The position numbers and the translations under genes are program-made. The notes beneath the pieces were generated by a model. The model was not told the DNA's origin. It made no database searches and worked only from the letters and a program-made list of their open reading frames with translations. 64,000 nt of DNA. Origin: Hymenobacter terrenus (GTDB lineage Bacteria; Bacteroidota; Bacteroidia; Cytophagales; Hymenobacteraceae). Each line of letters begins with the position of its first letter. Positions within the stretch are counted from its first letter, which is position 1. Positions 8,795-18,164 of this stretch are shown here, in pieces. The DNA is taken from assembly GCF_000972495.1 (NCBI RefSeq), contig NZ_LATM01000011.1, positions 98,500 to 162,499 of the forward strand, given 5' to 3'.

Positions 8795-9568
8795 TTAAAC
8801 GAGGTAGAAGAAGGTGAATACAAATACCCACACCAAGTCTACGAAGTGCCAGTAAAGGCCTATCTTCTCAACCATCTCGTAATGACCGCGCTTCTCAAAC
8901 GTACCATTTGTGGTAGCAATAAAGCACCAAATTAGTAGACAGACCCCTGAGAAAACGTGGGTACCATGGAAACCGGTGATGAAGAAGAATAGGTCGGCGA
9001 AAAGCACTGGTCCGTATTGATTCATAGCTAGGTTAGCGCCATGAAACACGGTGCCATCGGCCATGAGGGTACCTTCGGTGTGGCCGTGGATGAAGTGACT
9101 CCACTCCCAAGCTTGGCTGCACAAGAAAATGCTACCAAACAGGATAGTCCACAGCAGCCACTTCTGCACATCAGCTTTATCCATGCGGTGGCCCGCTTCC
9201 ACGGCCAATACCATTGTCACGGAGCTCAATATCAGAATCATCGTCATCAAAGCCACGAAACCCAGAGGCACGTTGGCGTCGCCCATACCGGGGAAGGCGT
9301 TGAAGACATGGTCCGGAATAGGCCACCAACGCGTGCTAAACACAAAGTCCTTGGCCTCGCCGGTAAAAACTTCATGCTTATGGCGAATCATGCCATAAGT
9401 GGTCAGGAAAGCGGCAAAAGTAAAAGCATCAGATAGCAGGAAGAACCACATCATCAGCTTGCCGTAGCTCGCCTTAAATGGTTCGTTGCCGCCGTCCCAG
9501 GTGCCGGTGCGCGGGGCGTCTTGGGTAGCGGAGGCAGCGGGTGGCTGCAAAGTGGTCGGTTGGGCCAT
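8795..9568 (-). CDS. ctaE: Cytochrome c oxidase subunit III
   Basis: 257 residues with about seven hydrophobic segments. Family signatures include KLMMWFFLLSDAFTFAAF near the N-terminus, QAWEWSHF, FFITGFHGTHVFSGV and a C-terminal GLYWHFVDLVWVFVFTFFYLV with the conserved YWHFVDxVW motif. It follows a shorter subunit III paralogue in the same operon. Subunit III has no redox centre and stabilises subunit I. Confidence 0.92.
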   Translation of the reverse strand: MAQPTTLQPPAASATQDAPRTGTWDGGNEPFKASYGKLMMWFFLLSDAFTFAAFLTTYGMIRHKHEVFTGEAKDFVFSTRWWPIPDHVFNAFPGMGDANVPLGFVALMTMILILSSVTMVLAVEAGHRMDKADVQKWLLWTILFGSIFLCSQAWEWSHFIHGHTEGTLMADGTVFHGANLAMNQYGPVLFADLFFFITGFHGTHVFSGVCLLIWCFIATTNGTFEKRGHYEMVEKIGLYWHFVDLVWVFVFTFFYLV

Positions 9569-9589
9569 AGCGGACAGCGTATCGTCGTT

Positions 9590-10177
9590 TTAGTGGTTCA
9601 AAAGTAAGAACAAATACAGGTACAGCCAAAGGCCGCCCAAGAAGTGCCAGTACAAGGTAGCGTTACTGATAGAAAGCATGGCACGCGAATGCACCTGATA
9701 ATTAAGCGCCCGACGAAGCACCACAGCCACGAAAATAAGTCCCGTAATCAGGTGAAAAGCGTGCACCCCCATCAGCACATATACGAACGAACCTGAAGGA
9801 TTGGCATCGGCGCCGCCGAAGTAAGTGTTACCCGCCACCAAATCGCCGAAGCTATGATACTGACCGGCCAGGAATGCTAAGCCCAGTATTAGAGTGATAG
9901 CCAAGCCGGTCTTTATTCGACCAATTTCGTTTTTACGAGCCGAGAAAAAGGCCCACTGCATGCTGCCACTACTCAGGGCAATAATGATAGAGTTGATAAG
10001 CAGTGAGACCGGGAGGTCAAACTCGCGCCAGTTGCCCTCATCGCGCCGCACGATGTAGCCGCTGGTGAAGGCTGCGAACATCATCACGATACTAAAGATG
10101 AGCAGAATGAGCAGTACACGCTTAGGATGCCAGCCTAACCCGACTTCCTTTTCAGCTAAAATTTCGGAAGGATTCAT
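9590..10177 (-). CDS. Second cytochrome c oxidase subunit III-type protein
   Basis: 195 residues, heme-copper oxidase subunit III family with five TM segments. Motifs are SGYIVRRDEGNWREFDLP, FVYVLMGVHAFHLITGL and the C-terminal ATLYWHFLGGLWLYLYLFLLL. The ATG at 10177 is chosen because the frame upstream of it only offers a TTG at 10210. In caa3-type clusters of Bacteroidota, two adjacent subunit III-like genes are common. This shorter form ends in YWHFLGGLW rather than YWHFVDLVW. Confidence 0.88.
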   Translation of the reverse strand: MNPSEILAEKEVGLGWHPKRVLLILLIFSIVMMFAAFTSGYIVRRDEGNWREFDLPVSLLINSIIIALSSGSMQWAFFSARKNEIGRIKTGLAITLILGLAFLAGQYHSFGDLVAGNTYFGGADANPSGSFVYVLMGVHAFHLITGLIFVAVVLRRALNYQVHSRAMLSISNATLYWHFLGGLWLYLYLFLLLNH

Positions 10178-10268
10178 AATAATGGAAGCGCCCGCTTGCA
10201 CCGACGCCAATTAATGATAAAAAAGGAGAAACTACGCGCTTGCGCAGCTCATCTATAACACCGAATGA

Positions 10269-11123
10269 CTAGATTTTGTCCAGTACTAACGCAATTTGCA
10301 CGATGGGCAAATAGAGAAAAGAGGCAAACATGATACGCAGTGCCGCCTTGCGCGACTGAGTCCTCATGAGTTGCACCGTCAGCAGCAGAAACAACACCCC
10401 GCATACCACTGCCACTAGCGCGGAAATTCGGCCCGAAATATTGAATTCCAATGGCAACAGGCTGAGTGGAATCAGGAGCAGCGTGTAAGTCATTATCTGG
10501 AATGCGGTACGCATATCACGGTTACCGGGCGAAGGCAGCATCTTAAATCCTGCGCGCTTATAATCTTCATCCGCTACCCAGGCAATGGCCCAGAAGTGCG
10601 GAAACTGCCACATGAACTGTATCCCAAACAACACCCAGGCTTCTACCCCAATATAGCCGGTAGCAGCAACCCAACCAATGAGTGGCGGCAAACCACCCGG
10701 GATAGCTCCTACTGCCACACAGATTGGCGAAATAGTTTTGAGAGGCGTATAAATGAAGCCGTAGAGAATAAGCGACAGCAATGAAAGCGCAGCCGTGAGC
10801 GGGTTAAAATAGTAGGTTAGCAGAGCAAGCCCAGCTACGCCTAAAATCACGCAAAATATCCACCCTTCAGCCGGTGAAATAATGCCCAACGGCAACGGCC
10901 GTTTGGCAGTACGGGTCATCAGTTTGTCCAGTTCCCGCTCATGAATCTGGTTGATAATGTTGGCGGAGCCTGTAACGAGCAGGCCTCCCAACATCACAAG
11001 CACAGCCCGGCTCCAGCTAAATCCATGTGCTCCCAGCATATACCCAATAGCGCTGGAAAACGCCACCGTGAACGAGAGCCGGAACTTGAGCAGTTGAAAA
11101 TAGGCGCGGGCCTTAACCATCAA
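10269..11123 (-). CDS. ctaB: Protoheme IX farnesyltransferase (heme O synthase)
   Basis: 284 residues, UbiA prenyltransferase superfamily. It converts heme B to heme O by adding a farnesyl group, the first step of heme A synthesis. The first substrate-binding motif is NQIHERELDKLMTRTAKRPL (about residues 57-76) and the second is in the loop FWAIAWVADEDYKRAGFKML, with around nine TM segments between and after. It lies directly downstream of heme A synthase and upstream of the oxidase subunit III genes, so heme synthesis and oxidase subunits are co-expressed. Confidence 0.93.
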   Translation of the reverse strand: MMVKARAYFQLLKFRLSFTVAFSSAIGYMLGAHGFSWSRAVLVMLGGLLVTGSANIINQIHERELDKLMTRTAKRPLPLGIISPAEGWIFCVILGVAGLALLTYYFNPLTAALSLLSLILYGFIYTPLKTISPICVAVGAIPGGLPPLIGWVAATGYIGVEAWVLFGIQFMWQFPHFWAIAWVADEDYKRAGFKMLPSPGNRDMRTAFQIMTYTLLLIPLSLLPLEFNISGRISALVAVVCGVLFLLLTVQLMRTQSRKAALRIMFASFLYLPIVQIALVLDKI

Positions 11124-11186
11124 TACCTGTTGTAATTTCGTTACCTAGCTCAACTTATTGAGCATAGACCAAACGGGGCCGCAAAG

Positions 11187-12329
11187 TTACGCAACAACCT
11201 GCCGGGCGGCATCCGTGGGTGCAATAGTTTCTAAGGTTTTTCGTGCACGTGTTACTGCTAATAGCAGCAGGAATTGTATCCCAAACAAAACCGTAGCTAG
11301 CGTGAGATGGACCGGCTGCACCGCTGCGGGCAATGCAAACGACGCCAAAACAATGCCCGCCAGAATCTCTAGACTAATAATAGTGAGTGTTGCTGTTACA
11401 AAGCGGCGTAAACGCGACTGAGCAAGTTGCCACAGTTCGTAGCTAACATAAATGTTCAGTAGTACTACTAAAGCGGAAACCGTTCGGTGCACACTAAAAA
11501 CGCTGCCAAGCCTAGACACCCAGGTTTCCCGACTTAGGTAGCCAGCCGCGGCTGAGACAATATCCACTTGTTCTCGCACCTGTGTTCCCAGTGTAATCTG
11601 CCAGAATGTAAGAAGCAGCGCGGCCCAGAGGGCAAGCTGTAATCCCAGACTTGGCCTTTTACCAAGTTTAGCAGCGTATAAGGGTATCACTTGCCGTGTT
11701 TCCAGAGAAATTTTCTCCGTTCGCCATTGTGCCCGGTCAACTGCGTACAATAATAAAGCTACTATCAAAAGCGCTAGTGCCATGTGGACTGTTACCATAA
11801 CAGGCAGCAGGTTGGTTGATACTACAAGTGAGCCCAAATAACCCTGTACACCAGTTAGCAGAAATGAAGCGAGAGACAACCAAAAGATGGCCCTGTCGCG
11901 CCGCCAGTAAGGCAAGGCAAAAACCACCGTCAGAAAAATAAATAGGCCAATGAGAGCACCCAACAAACGGTTTAGGTATTCAATCCATGTTTTAACCGGA
12001 TTAAAATCCGTCTCGATGTATTGTGTGGGATGGGCAAAAATGCTGCCTGCCACTTGAGCAAAACCTATGCGTTGCAGCGTGCGAGCTAACTTTTGATTTT
12101 TCGCCACCCGCTGGGCGGTATAAATTTCTTTGTAGTTATCGGGTAGTTGGCTAGCTTTAGTAGGCGGCACCCAACTACCGAAGCATTTGGGCCAATCAGG
12201 ACAGCCCATACCACTCCCCGTGCTACGAACAATGCCGCCCACCAAGATGAGCAGGTAAACTGAAACGACCGTGAGGATACCAACGGAGCGAAAGCGACGC
12301 GCGGCAGGACTAATTTGAACGCTTGTCAT
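11187..12329 (-). CDS. ctaA: Heme A synthase, COX15/CtaA family
   Basis: About 380 residues with eight TM segments. It oxidises the C8 methyl of heme O to a formyl group. Visible motifs: GGIVRSTGSGMGCPDWPKCFG near the N-terminus (a COX15-type signature with a Cys pair), EYLNRLLGALIG, VTVHMALALL, SVHRTVSALVV and VQPVHLTLAT, which supply heme-binding His residues. The ATG at 12329 (MTSVQIS) is preferred to the one at 12368, whose 13 added residues look unlike coding sequence for this family. It follows the ctaD terminator and probably begins its own unit with ctaB. Confidence 0.92.
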   Translation of the reverse strand: MTSVQISPAARRFRSVGILTVVSVYLLILVGGIVRSTGSGMGCPDWPKCFGSWVPPTKASQLPDNYKEIYTAQRVAKNQKLARTLQRIGFAQVAGSIFAHPTQYIETDFNPVKTWIEYLNRLLGALIGLFIFLTVVFALPYWRRDRAIFWLSLASFLLTGVQGYLGSLVVSTNLLPVMVTVHMALALLIVALLLYAVDRAQWRTEKISLETRQVIPLYAAKLGKRPSLGLQLALWAALLLTFWQITLGTQVREQVDIVSAAAGYLSRETWVSRLGSVFSVHRTVSALVVLLNIYVSYELWQLAQSRLRRFVTATLTIISLEILAGIVLASFALPAAVQPVHLTLATVLFGIQFLLLLAVTRARKTLETIAPTDAARQVVA

Positions 12330-12419
12330 ATTGAAAAATGAAACGCAGCTGCCAGCTTCAACTACCATTGCGTGCTAGCTATTTCTTCAAGTCCTAATCA
12401 CTCGGCCAAATCAGTGACA

Positions 12420-12449
12420 CAAAAACGGGCCGCCGATTTGGCGGCCCGT
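12420..12449 (-). terminator. Terminator after ctaD
   Basis: A 10-bp perfect GC-rich stem (ACGGGCCGCC with GGCGGCCCGT, loop of five) is followed on the minus strand by a run of five T. It lies 27 bases past the ctaD stop and before ctaA, and splits the respiratory block into two transcription units or gives partial read-through. Confidence 0.85.
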
Positions 12450-12475
12450 CTTGGGACTTAGTCGATTGTAATAGC

Positions 12476-14362
12476 CTAGTCGGCCATATCCTGCTCGTAG
12501 GGCAAGTTCGACGAATGTGTTTGCGAGTATGGCACGTTCTGCGGAATAAAATCCACCTCAGAGCCAGGCTTGCTGTAATCGTAGGGCCAGCGGTACACAG
12601 TAGGAATCTCGCCGGGCCAGTTGCCGTGGCCAGGGAGGACAGGCGTTGTCCATTCCAGCGTGGTTGAGTTCCAAGGGTTCTCAGTAGCGCGACGGCCGCG
12701 GAAAATACTATAAAAGAAGTTGAAAATAAAAATAAACTGACCGAGGAAGGCAACGATGGCTGCAATCGATATAAAGCGGTTCATATCAGCGAACTGCGAA
12801 AAAGCATCAAAACCAGTCCAAGCGTAGTAGCGACGGGGGAAGCCAGCAATACCGACATAGTGCATCGGCATAAACACTAAGTACACCCCAATGAAAGTCA
12901 ACCAGAAGTGGATATAACCCAGCTTCTCATCCATCATGCGGCCGAACATCTTCGGGAACCAGTGATATACACCGGCGAATAGACCAAAAAATGCTGAACT
13001 ACCCATTACTAAGTGGAAGTGAGCCACCACGAAGTAAGTATTATGCATCTGAATATCCAATGTGGCATTGCCGAGGATGATACCCGTGAGACCACCAGAT
13101 ATGAATAGCGAAACAAAGCCAATACCGAATAGCATAGCCGCTGTAAAGCGAATATTACCACGCCACAACGTAGCCAACCAGTTGAACACTTTCACACCTG
13201 AAGGCACAGCGATAATCAGTGTCAAGAACATGAAGACTGAACCAAGGAAAGGGTTCATACCCGTCACGAACATATGGTGGGCCCATACTACGAACGACAG
13301 CAGAGAGATGCCAATCAGCGAACCAATCATAGCACGGTAGCCGAAGATGGGTTTACGGGCATTCGTAGCTAATATTTCGGACACCATGCCCATGGCTGGC
13401 ATGATTACGATGTATACCTCGGGGTGCCCTAGGAACCAGAACAAATGCTGAAACAATACCGGCGAGCCACCTTGGTTACTCAAAGCCTGACCAGCAATGT
13501 AGATATCAGACAAGAAAAATGATGTGCCAAATGACCGGTCAAACACTAGTAACAGAGCAGCCGAGAACAACACAGGGAACGATAGAATACCAAGAATGGC
13601 AGTCAGGAAGAAGGCCCAGATAGTGAGCGGCAACTTGCTCATGCTCATGCCCCGGGTACGTAGGTTGATTACTGTGGTAACGTAGTTTACACCACCTAAC
13701 AACTGGGAAACGATGAAAAACACCATACTCACCAACCACAGCGTCATACCTGCACCCGAACCCGGGATAGATTGCGGCAAAGCGCTCAGCGGTGGGTAGA
13801 TTGTCCAGCCCGCGGCCGCAGGGCCGGTTTCGATGAACAGCGAAGAGAACATGATAACACTCGACAGGAAGAAGAACCAATACGAGAGCATATTCATGAA
13901 GCCGGAAGCCATGTCGCGGGCTCCAACTTGCAGCGGTATTAGGAAGTTGGAGAATGTTCCACTTAAACCGGCTGTAAGCACGAAGAATACCATAATAGTA
14001 CCGTGCATCGTCACGAGTGCCAAATAGAATTCAGGGTTCAGCTTACCAGCCTGAATCCATTTACCTAGGAAAGGCGTGAGCCACTCCATTGAACCTTCGG
14101 GCCAACCGAGTTGCAGACGGAATAAGCTTGAGAGCGTACCGCCTAGAATAGCCCAAAACATACCAGTAATAAGGAATTGCTTGGCAATTACCTTATGATC
14201 CTGGCTGAACACATACTTCCACAGCCAATGTTGGTCGTGATGTTCGTGGTCATCGTGATGCAGGTGGTCGCCATGCTCAGTGGCGGGAACCGCGGCGGAA
14301 CCAATACCGCCCTGCGTTTGCACGCCCGGCGAAAGATTGGGTTTAGCTGCCATGTCTGACAT
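12476..14362 (-). CDS. ctaD: Cytochrome c oxidase subunit I (aa3/caa3 type)
   Basis: 628 residues, 12 or more TM segments. It carries heme a and the heme a3-CuB oxygen site. His120 in VTMHGTIMVFF is a low-spin heme ligand. FWFLGHPEVYIVIMP near residue 310 gives the CuB His and the cross-linked Tyr of A-family oxidases. WAHHMFVTG near 362 provides two more CuB His, and HNTYFVVAHFHLVMG near 440 the heme a3 and second heme a ligands. The GHPEVY motif supports a type A1 proton channel. The N-terminal 50 residues are unusual: residues 29-46 contain ten His plus Asp/Glu, a possible metal-binding tail. It follows coxB by 23 bp. Confidence 0.96.
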   Translation of the reverse strand: MSDMAAKPNLSPGVQTQGGIGSAAVPATEHGDHLHHDDHEHHDQHWLWKYVFSQDHKVIAKQFLITGMFWAILGGTLSSLFRLQLGWPEGSMEWLTPFLGKWIQAGKLNPEFYLALVTMHGTIMVFFVLTAGLSGTFSNFLIPLQVGARDMASGFMNMLSYWFFFLSSVIMFSSLFIETGPAAAGWTIYPPLSALPQSIPGSGAGMTLWLVSMVFFIVSQLLGGVNYVTTVINLRTRGMSMSKLPLTIWAFFLTAILGILSFPVLFSAALLLVFDRSFGTSFFLSDIYIAGQALSNQGGSPVLFQHLFWFLGHPEVYIVIMPAMGMVSEILATNARKPIFGYRAMIGSLIGISLLSFVVWAHHMFVTGMNPFLGSVFMFLTLIIAVPSGVKVFNWLATLWRGNIRFTAAMLFGIGFVSLFISGGLTGIILGNATLDIQMHNTYFVVAHFHLVMGSSAFFGLFAGVYHWFPKMFGRMMDEKLGYIHFWLTFIGVYLVFMPMHYVGIAGFPRRYYAWTGFDAFSQFADMNRFISIAAIVAFLGQFIFIFNFFYSIFRGRRATENPWNSTTLEWTTPVLPGHGNWPGEIPTVYRWPYDYSKPGSEVDFIPQNVPYSQTHSSNLPYEQDMAD

Positions 14363-14385
14363 AAAGGAATACCGTTTAGAATTGA

Positions 14386-15459
14386 TTAGTAAGAAGCGGC
14401 CAGAGGAGCGGGTGCTACCTCTTCGGCTTCGGTAGGCTCAGCAACTTGAGAAACCATTGTTTTGGCTTTCTGTTTGAAAGCGGCCAATACTTCTGGGTTT
14501 TTCTGCGAAAAAGACTGCTGAGTTGCGTACCAGTTCTGATAATCGTCCGGCTCGTCCACAATAATAGTGGCCTTCATTGCAAAGTGGCTACCACCACAGA
14601 CTTGGTTGCAAGCCAACTCGTAGTTGAACTTGGGGTTGCCCAAGCGAGCACGCATCTCATCCGTGGTAGTAGTAGGTGTAAACCAGAAGCGAGTGGGCAT
14701 ACCAGGCACGGCATACATCTGCACGCGGAACTGCGGCATGTATACGGCGTGAAGCACGTCCCGCGAGCGAATCTTAATCAGAACCGGAACGCCTTTAGGC
14801 ACGTGAATTTCATTAGTGGTAAAATCGTCAAGTGACGATTTATCACTCAAGTCAAAGCCCCACTCGTTCACGGCGTCAATCATCCGATAATTAACTACGC
14901 CCAGCTTCATGTCGCGGCCAGGGTAGCGCACAAGCCAGTTAAACTGCTTGCCCATCACTTCAACTACAACTGAGTTCTTAGGTGCCGGACCAGTAATTCG
15001 GGTCCAAGCCTTCCAACCGGCGAAAATTAAGGCTGCCATTACTACGGCTGGAATTACTGTCCAAATAACCTCAATCTTGTTATTATGAGCGAAGAAGTAG
15101 GCCCGACGGCCATCCTTGTGCTGGTATTTATATGCGTAAATAAACAACAACGTTTGGGTAATGGCGAAAGCTATTCCAATCACCGTCATTGTTGTCCAGA
15201 ACATGCGCTCCATCTGATGGCCATGGATGGAAGCAATGGGTGGGTTCATCTTGTTGAAGTTCTCAACGAAAGAGTAGGCAAACCAAGCACCACCGAACAC
15301 CAAGAAAACCAGCATCAAAATAGCGTTTACGCTATTGCTCATGCCAATATCCCGGGTGAAAGTACCCGAAAAAATAGAAGTAAGAATCTGCAAGCGAAAC
15401 AGCAGGCCGAAGACGACCAGCAGCAACACTAACACCAGCAAAATGGTAAGAGCAGTCAT
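14386..15459 (-). CDS. ctaC: Cytochrome c oxidase subunit II
   Basis: 357 residues. TM segments lie near residues 4-25, 47-68, 87-110 and 133-150. The periplasmic cupredoxin domain binds the dinuclear CuA centre: HAVYMPQFRVQMYAVPGM near 236 supplies one His, and CNQVCGGSHFAMKA near 283 gives the CxxxCxxxHxxM ligands. No C-terminal cytochrome c domain is present, so it is not fused as in classic caa3 enzymes; the donor would be ActE or another cytochrome. The extra N-terminal hydrophobic helices are typical of ACIII-linked operons. The C-terminus is Ala/Pro/Glu-rich. Confidence 0.94.
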   Translation of the reverse strand: MTALTILLVLVLLLVVFGLLFRLQILTSIFSGTFTRDIGMSNSVNAILMLVFLVFGGAWFAYSFVENFNKMNPPIASIHGHQMERMFWTTMTVIGIAFAITQTLLFIYAYKYQHKDGRRAYFFAHNNKIEVIWTVIPAVVMAALIFAGWKAWTRITGPAPKNSVVVEVMGKQFNWLVRYPGRDMKLGVVNYRMIDAVNEWGFDLSDKSSLDDFTTNEIHVPKGVPVLIKIRSRDVLHAVYMPQFRVQMYAVPGMPTRFWFTPTTTTDEMRARLGNPKFNYELACNQVCGGSHFAMKATIIVDEPDDYQNWYATQQSFSQKNPEVLAAFKQKAKTMVSQVAEPTEAEEVAPAPLAASY

Positions 15460-15463
15460 TGCG

Positions 15464-15540
15464 TTTTTAGTTAAGTATTAAGTAGTAGGTATTGAGCAAA
15501 CACCTGCTGAACAGGTCCGGCACTCAATGCCGCATACTAA
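15464..15540. repeat. Weak inverted repeat in spacer between actF and coxB
   Basis: AGTATTAAGTAGTAGGTATTGAGC on the left and GCACTCAATGCCGCATACTAAATT on the right can pair imperfectly around a GC-rich centre (CACCTGCTGAACAGGTCC, itself a small hairpin CACCTG/CAGGT). It belongs in style to the spacer repeats elsewhere in the window. Confidence 0.4.
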
Positions 15541-15543
15541 ATT

Positions 15544-16869
15544 CTAGGTAGTGTGGTGGATGCTCTCGTCCAGAAAAGGATGATGAACCGGAACGAGTGA
15601 AGCAGAAGCCAGACGGCGTGTGAACAGGATGAGGAAGGCGCCAAGGAAAATAGCCGCAATGCCAATCTCAATCAAGAACCCACTTTCACCCTTCAAAGTT
15701 GCCGGCATGAACATCAGATAAAAGTCAGACCAGTGACCCGCAAGAATAGCGATACAGACTATTTTCATAATAATCATCTGGCGCTTAGCATCCCTAGTCA
15801 TCAGGCCGAGGAACGGGAACACAAAATTGATGATAATGTTAAAGAAGAATAAGCCGGTATAATGTCCTTCAAACCCACCGAGGCGCTGGTTATAGTACAC
15901 CGCTTCTTCAGGTAGGTTAGCGTACCAAATCAGCATAAATTGAGCAAACCATACATACGTCCAGAAGATGCTGAAGCCAAACATCAGTTTACCCAAATCG
16001 TGCAGATGGTTTGAAGTCAGAGCCTTTAGGTAGCCTGCTTGTTTCAGAAATATTGCCGTCAGAGCAATTGCCGCAATACCCGATACCCACCACGAAGCGA
16101 AGACATACCAACCAAACATAGTGCTGTACCAGTGTGTATCAACCGACATTACCCAATCCCAAGCCGACATTGAGGAAGTCACGGCGTATAGCACGAGAAA
16201 CAGAGCCGAAGCATTGATACTCTTATGAAACCATACCGTGCCACCGAGTTGGTCTTCAGCTAAGGATAATTGGCGCAGCTTGTAGCTGAAATAGGCCCAG
16301 ATAGCGAGGTAAACGACGGTACGAATGAGGTAGAAAGGCAAGTTAAGGAAACCACTTTTACCTGCAATGATGGCATCATAGTTAGGATTTCCCTTATCCA
16401 TGATGCCATCATGAGTCCAGTGGAAAATGTCGTGACGACCTATAAGGAATATCCCGAGCATGATGACAGCACCGGGAATTATCCAAGCGCTAAGAGCCTC
16501 CGCGATACGCTTAACCATGACCGACCATCCAGCATAAGCCACATAGTTGATGGCCATGAATACGGTGCCAATGGTGGAAACACCTAGAAAGAACACATTG
16601 CTATGCCACAGGCTCACCAGCACACGCTTAAGCCAAACAGGACTTCCCTCGTGGTGTACCGAAGCGCCCACGCCGTGGCCAGCTGAAGCACCGAGATGAC
16701 CAGCTGTCTCACCGTGTCCGGCTGCGCCCCAGCCTAAAACGGCAGCCAAGATGCCAAGAATAAGAACTACTACACCGGCGACGATGATGGTAATGAAAGT
16801 TTTACGGGCGCCATCCGTAACAACGAGCTGTTCAGCCGTGGCGCTTTCTTGATGCGTCAGAGTTGCCAT
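15544..16869 (-). CDS. actF: Alternative complex III subunit ActF
   Basis: 441 residues with about ten TM segments and no cofactor motifs. It is the smaller membrane anchor paralogous to part of ActC in the quinol:cytochrome c/acceptor oxidoreductase. Recognised by gene order (after actE, before coxB), length and typical segments such as AWDWVMSVDTHWYSTMFGWYVFASWW and WFAQFMLIWYANLPEEAVYY. A Gly/His-rich loop (about residues 50-75) follows the first TM segment. The gap to actE is 3 bp. Confidence 0.92.
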   Translation of the reverse strand: MATLTHQESATAEQLVVTDGARKTFITIIVAGVVVLILGILAAVLGWGAAGHGETAGHLGASAGHGVGASVHHEGSPVWLKRVLVSLWHSNVFFLGVSTIGTVFMAINYVAYAGWSVMVKRIAEALSAWIIPGAVIMLGIFLIGRHDIFHWTHDGIMDKGNPNYDAIIAGKSGFLNLPFYLIRTVVYLAIWAYFSYKLRQLSLAEDQLGGTVWFHKSINASALFLVLYAVTSSMSAWDWVMSVDTHWYSTMFGWYVFASWWVSGIAAIALTAIFLKQAGYLKALTSNHLHDLGKLMFGFSIFWTYVWFAQFMLIWYANLPEEAVYYNQRLGGFEGHYTGLFFFNIIINFVFPFLGLMTRDAKRQMIIMKIVCIAILAGHWSDFYLMFMPATLKGESGFLIEIGIAAIFLGAFLILFTRRLASASLVPVHHPFLDESIHHTT

Positions 16870-16872
16870 AGA

Positions 16873-17637
16873 TTATTTGTTGCCGGGAGTGTGTGTAACG
16901 CCGGAACCATTGGGAGCGACAGTGCCGCCTTGACCGGGAGTTTCGGAGGCCTTATCCGCCTGAGCTTCTCCTTCCGGCCCTTGGTTAGCGCGGTCAGTTA
17001 AATCAGAAGAGTCATCAGCTGTGCTGGCAGGGCCTTTTGCTACCAATTTGCTTAATGCATCAGGGCCTTCGCCCCGCTGTAGCACACGCACATACATGGC
17101 AATTTTCCAGCGTTCCTCAGGATTTACCTGTGAGCCGTGAGGCATCATGCGGTTGCGTCCCCACTGAATGACATGATAGATATGCCCATCATTCATTGTC
17201 TTGTAAGCGCCCGCGGAATAGTTAGGTACACCCTTAAACTTCAGGCCGACCGGGCCTTGACCGTCGCCAGCCTCACCATGGCAGTGTGAGCAAATGCGAG
17301 TATATAGCACTTTGCCTTCTTCCAAGTTTGACTTAGTATAAGGCAAAGGGTTACGCAACCGCCGCTCTGCTATTCCTACACTGTCTTTAGGAATGTGGGT
17401 ATAGTAGTCAAGCTTACCGCGGGGTACGGTAGCAATTGGAGGCGTGCGCTCGTTGATACCGAAAGCATTTACCCTATTGAAGCCGGACTGCTTCAGCGGC
17501 TCATAAGGAATTGGGTCGTACATCTCCGGGGCATATTCCACACCAGGGTCATCGGGCCGGGGAGTACAAGCCGAGGCTAGCCCCAGCGACAATAGCAGCG
17601 CCGAAACGCGCAAGCTCAAGTTCAGCGAATGCGTCAT
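16873..17637 (-). CDS. actE: ACIII monoheme cytochrome c lipoprotein ActE
   Basis: 254 residues. A lipoprotein signal ends in LASAC (Cys24), so the protein should be lipid-anchored. One heme c site, CSHCHGEAGDGQG, starts near residue 116; Met in NRMMPHGSQVNPEERW is the likely sixth ligand. The C-terminal 50 residues are low complexity, rich in Gly, Ser, Thr, Asp and Pro. ActE is thought to pass electrons from ACIII to the oxidase. The start codon overlaps the actD stop by one base. Confidence 0.93.
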   Translation of the reverse strand: MTHSLNLSLRVSALLLSLGLASACTPRPDDPGVEYAPEMYDPIPYEPLKQSGFNRVNAFGINERTPPIATVPRGKLDYYTHIPKDSVGIAERRLRNPLPYTKSNLEEGKVLYTRICSHCHGEAGDGQGPVGLKFKGVPNYSAGAYKTMNDGHIYHVIQWGRNRMMPHGSQVNPEERWKIAMYVRVLQRGEGPDALSKLVAKGPASTADDSSDLTDRANQGPEGEAQADKASETPGQGGTVAPNGSGVTHTPGNK

Positions 17638-18164
17638 TATTTGTTGGTCATTTCTTTTTGGTTGACCTCTGATGCGCCATTGTCGCGCAACAGTTGAGTC
17701 AACCGGGGAAACTGCGAGCTGGTTTCGTCCAATTCAATGGCCATTACGAACTTATCGTCGGTAGCACGTACGTCCATCACGGGTACTTTGAAGCGCGGAT
17801 AAAGCCCTGTGATAGTAAAGAAGGTGAGTGCCATCCCATGGCAGGTAAAGAACACCGTCAACTCAAAAGCAACCGGAATGAAGGCTGGCAGCGCGATGTG
17901 AGGCTTACCGCCTACAATCATTGGCCAATCGAAACCCAGCATGTAAATCTGCATCCACAGCGCGAAGGATAAACCAGTCAGACCAAAGAAGAAAGCAGCA
18001 ATAGGTAGGCGCGACCGTTCGATACCTAAGGCATCATCGATGCCGTGAACGGGATAAGGCGAGAACACGTCATAAATCTTCACACCGGCGGCGCGAATAT
18101 TTTCTATGGCGTGCAACAGCACGTCTTCGTCTTCGAAGATGCCGACGGCAAAGCGCTTAGTCAT
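17637..18164 (-). CDS. actD: ACIII subunit ActD (DUF3341)
   Basis: 175 residues: an N-terminal soluble alpha/beta part (AVGIFEDEDVLLHAIENIRA, then DVFSPYPVHGIDDALGI, a strong DUF3341 signature), two TM segments (about 55-75 and 95-120) and a C-terminal soluble segment ending in ELLRDNGA-like sequence. It is a cofactor-free membrane subunit of alternative complex III. It overlaps actC by 8 bp and actE by 1 bp. Confidence 0.92.
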   Translation of the reverse strand: MTKRFAVGIFEDEDVLLHAIENIRAAGVKIYDVFSPYPVHGIDDALGIERSRLPIAAFFFGLTGLSFALWMQIYMLGFDWPMIVGGKPHIALPAFIPVAFELTVFFTCHGMALTFFTITGLYPRFKVPVMDVRATDDKFVMAIELDETSSQFPRLTQLLRDNGASEVNQKEMTNK

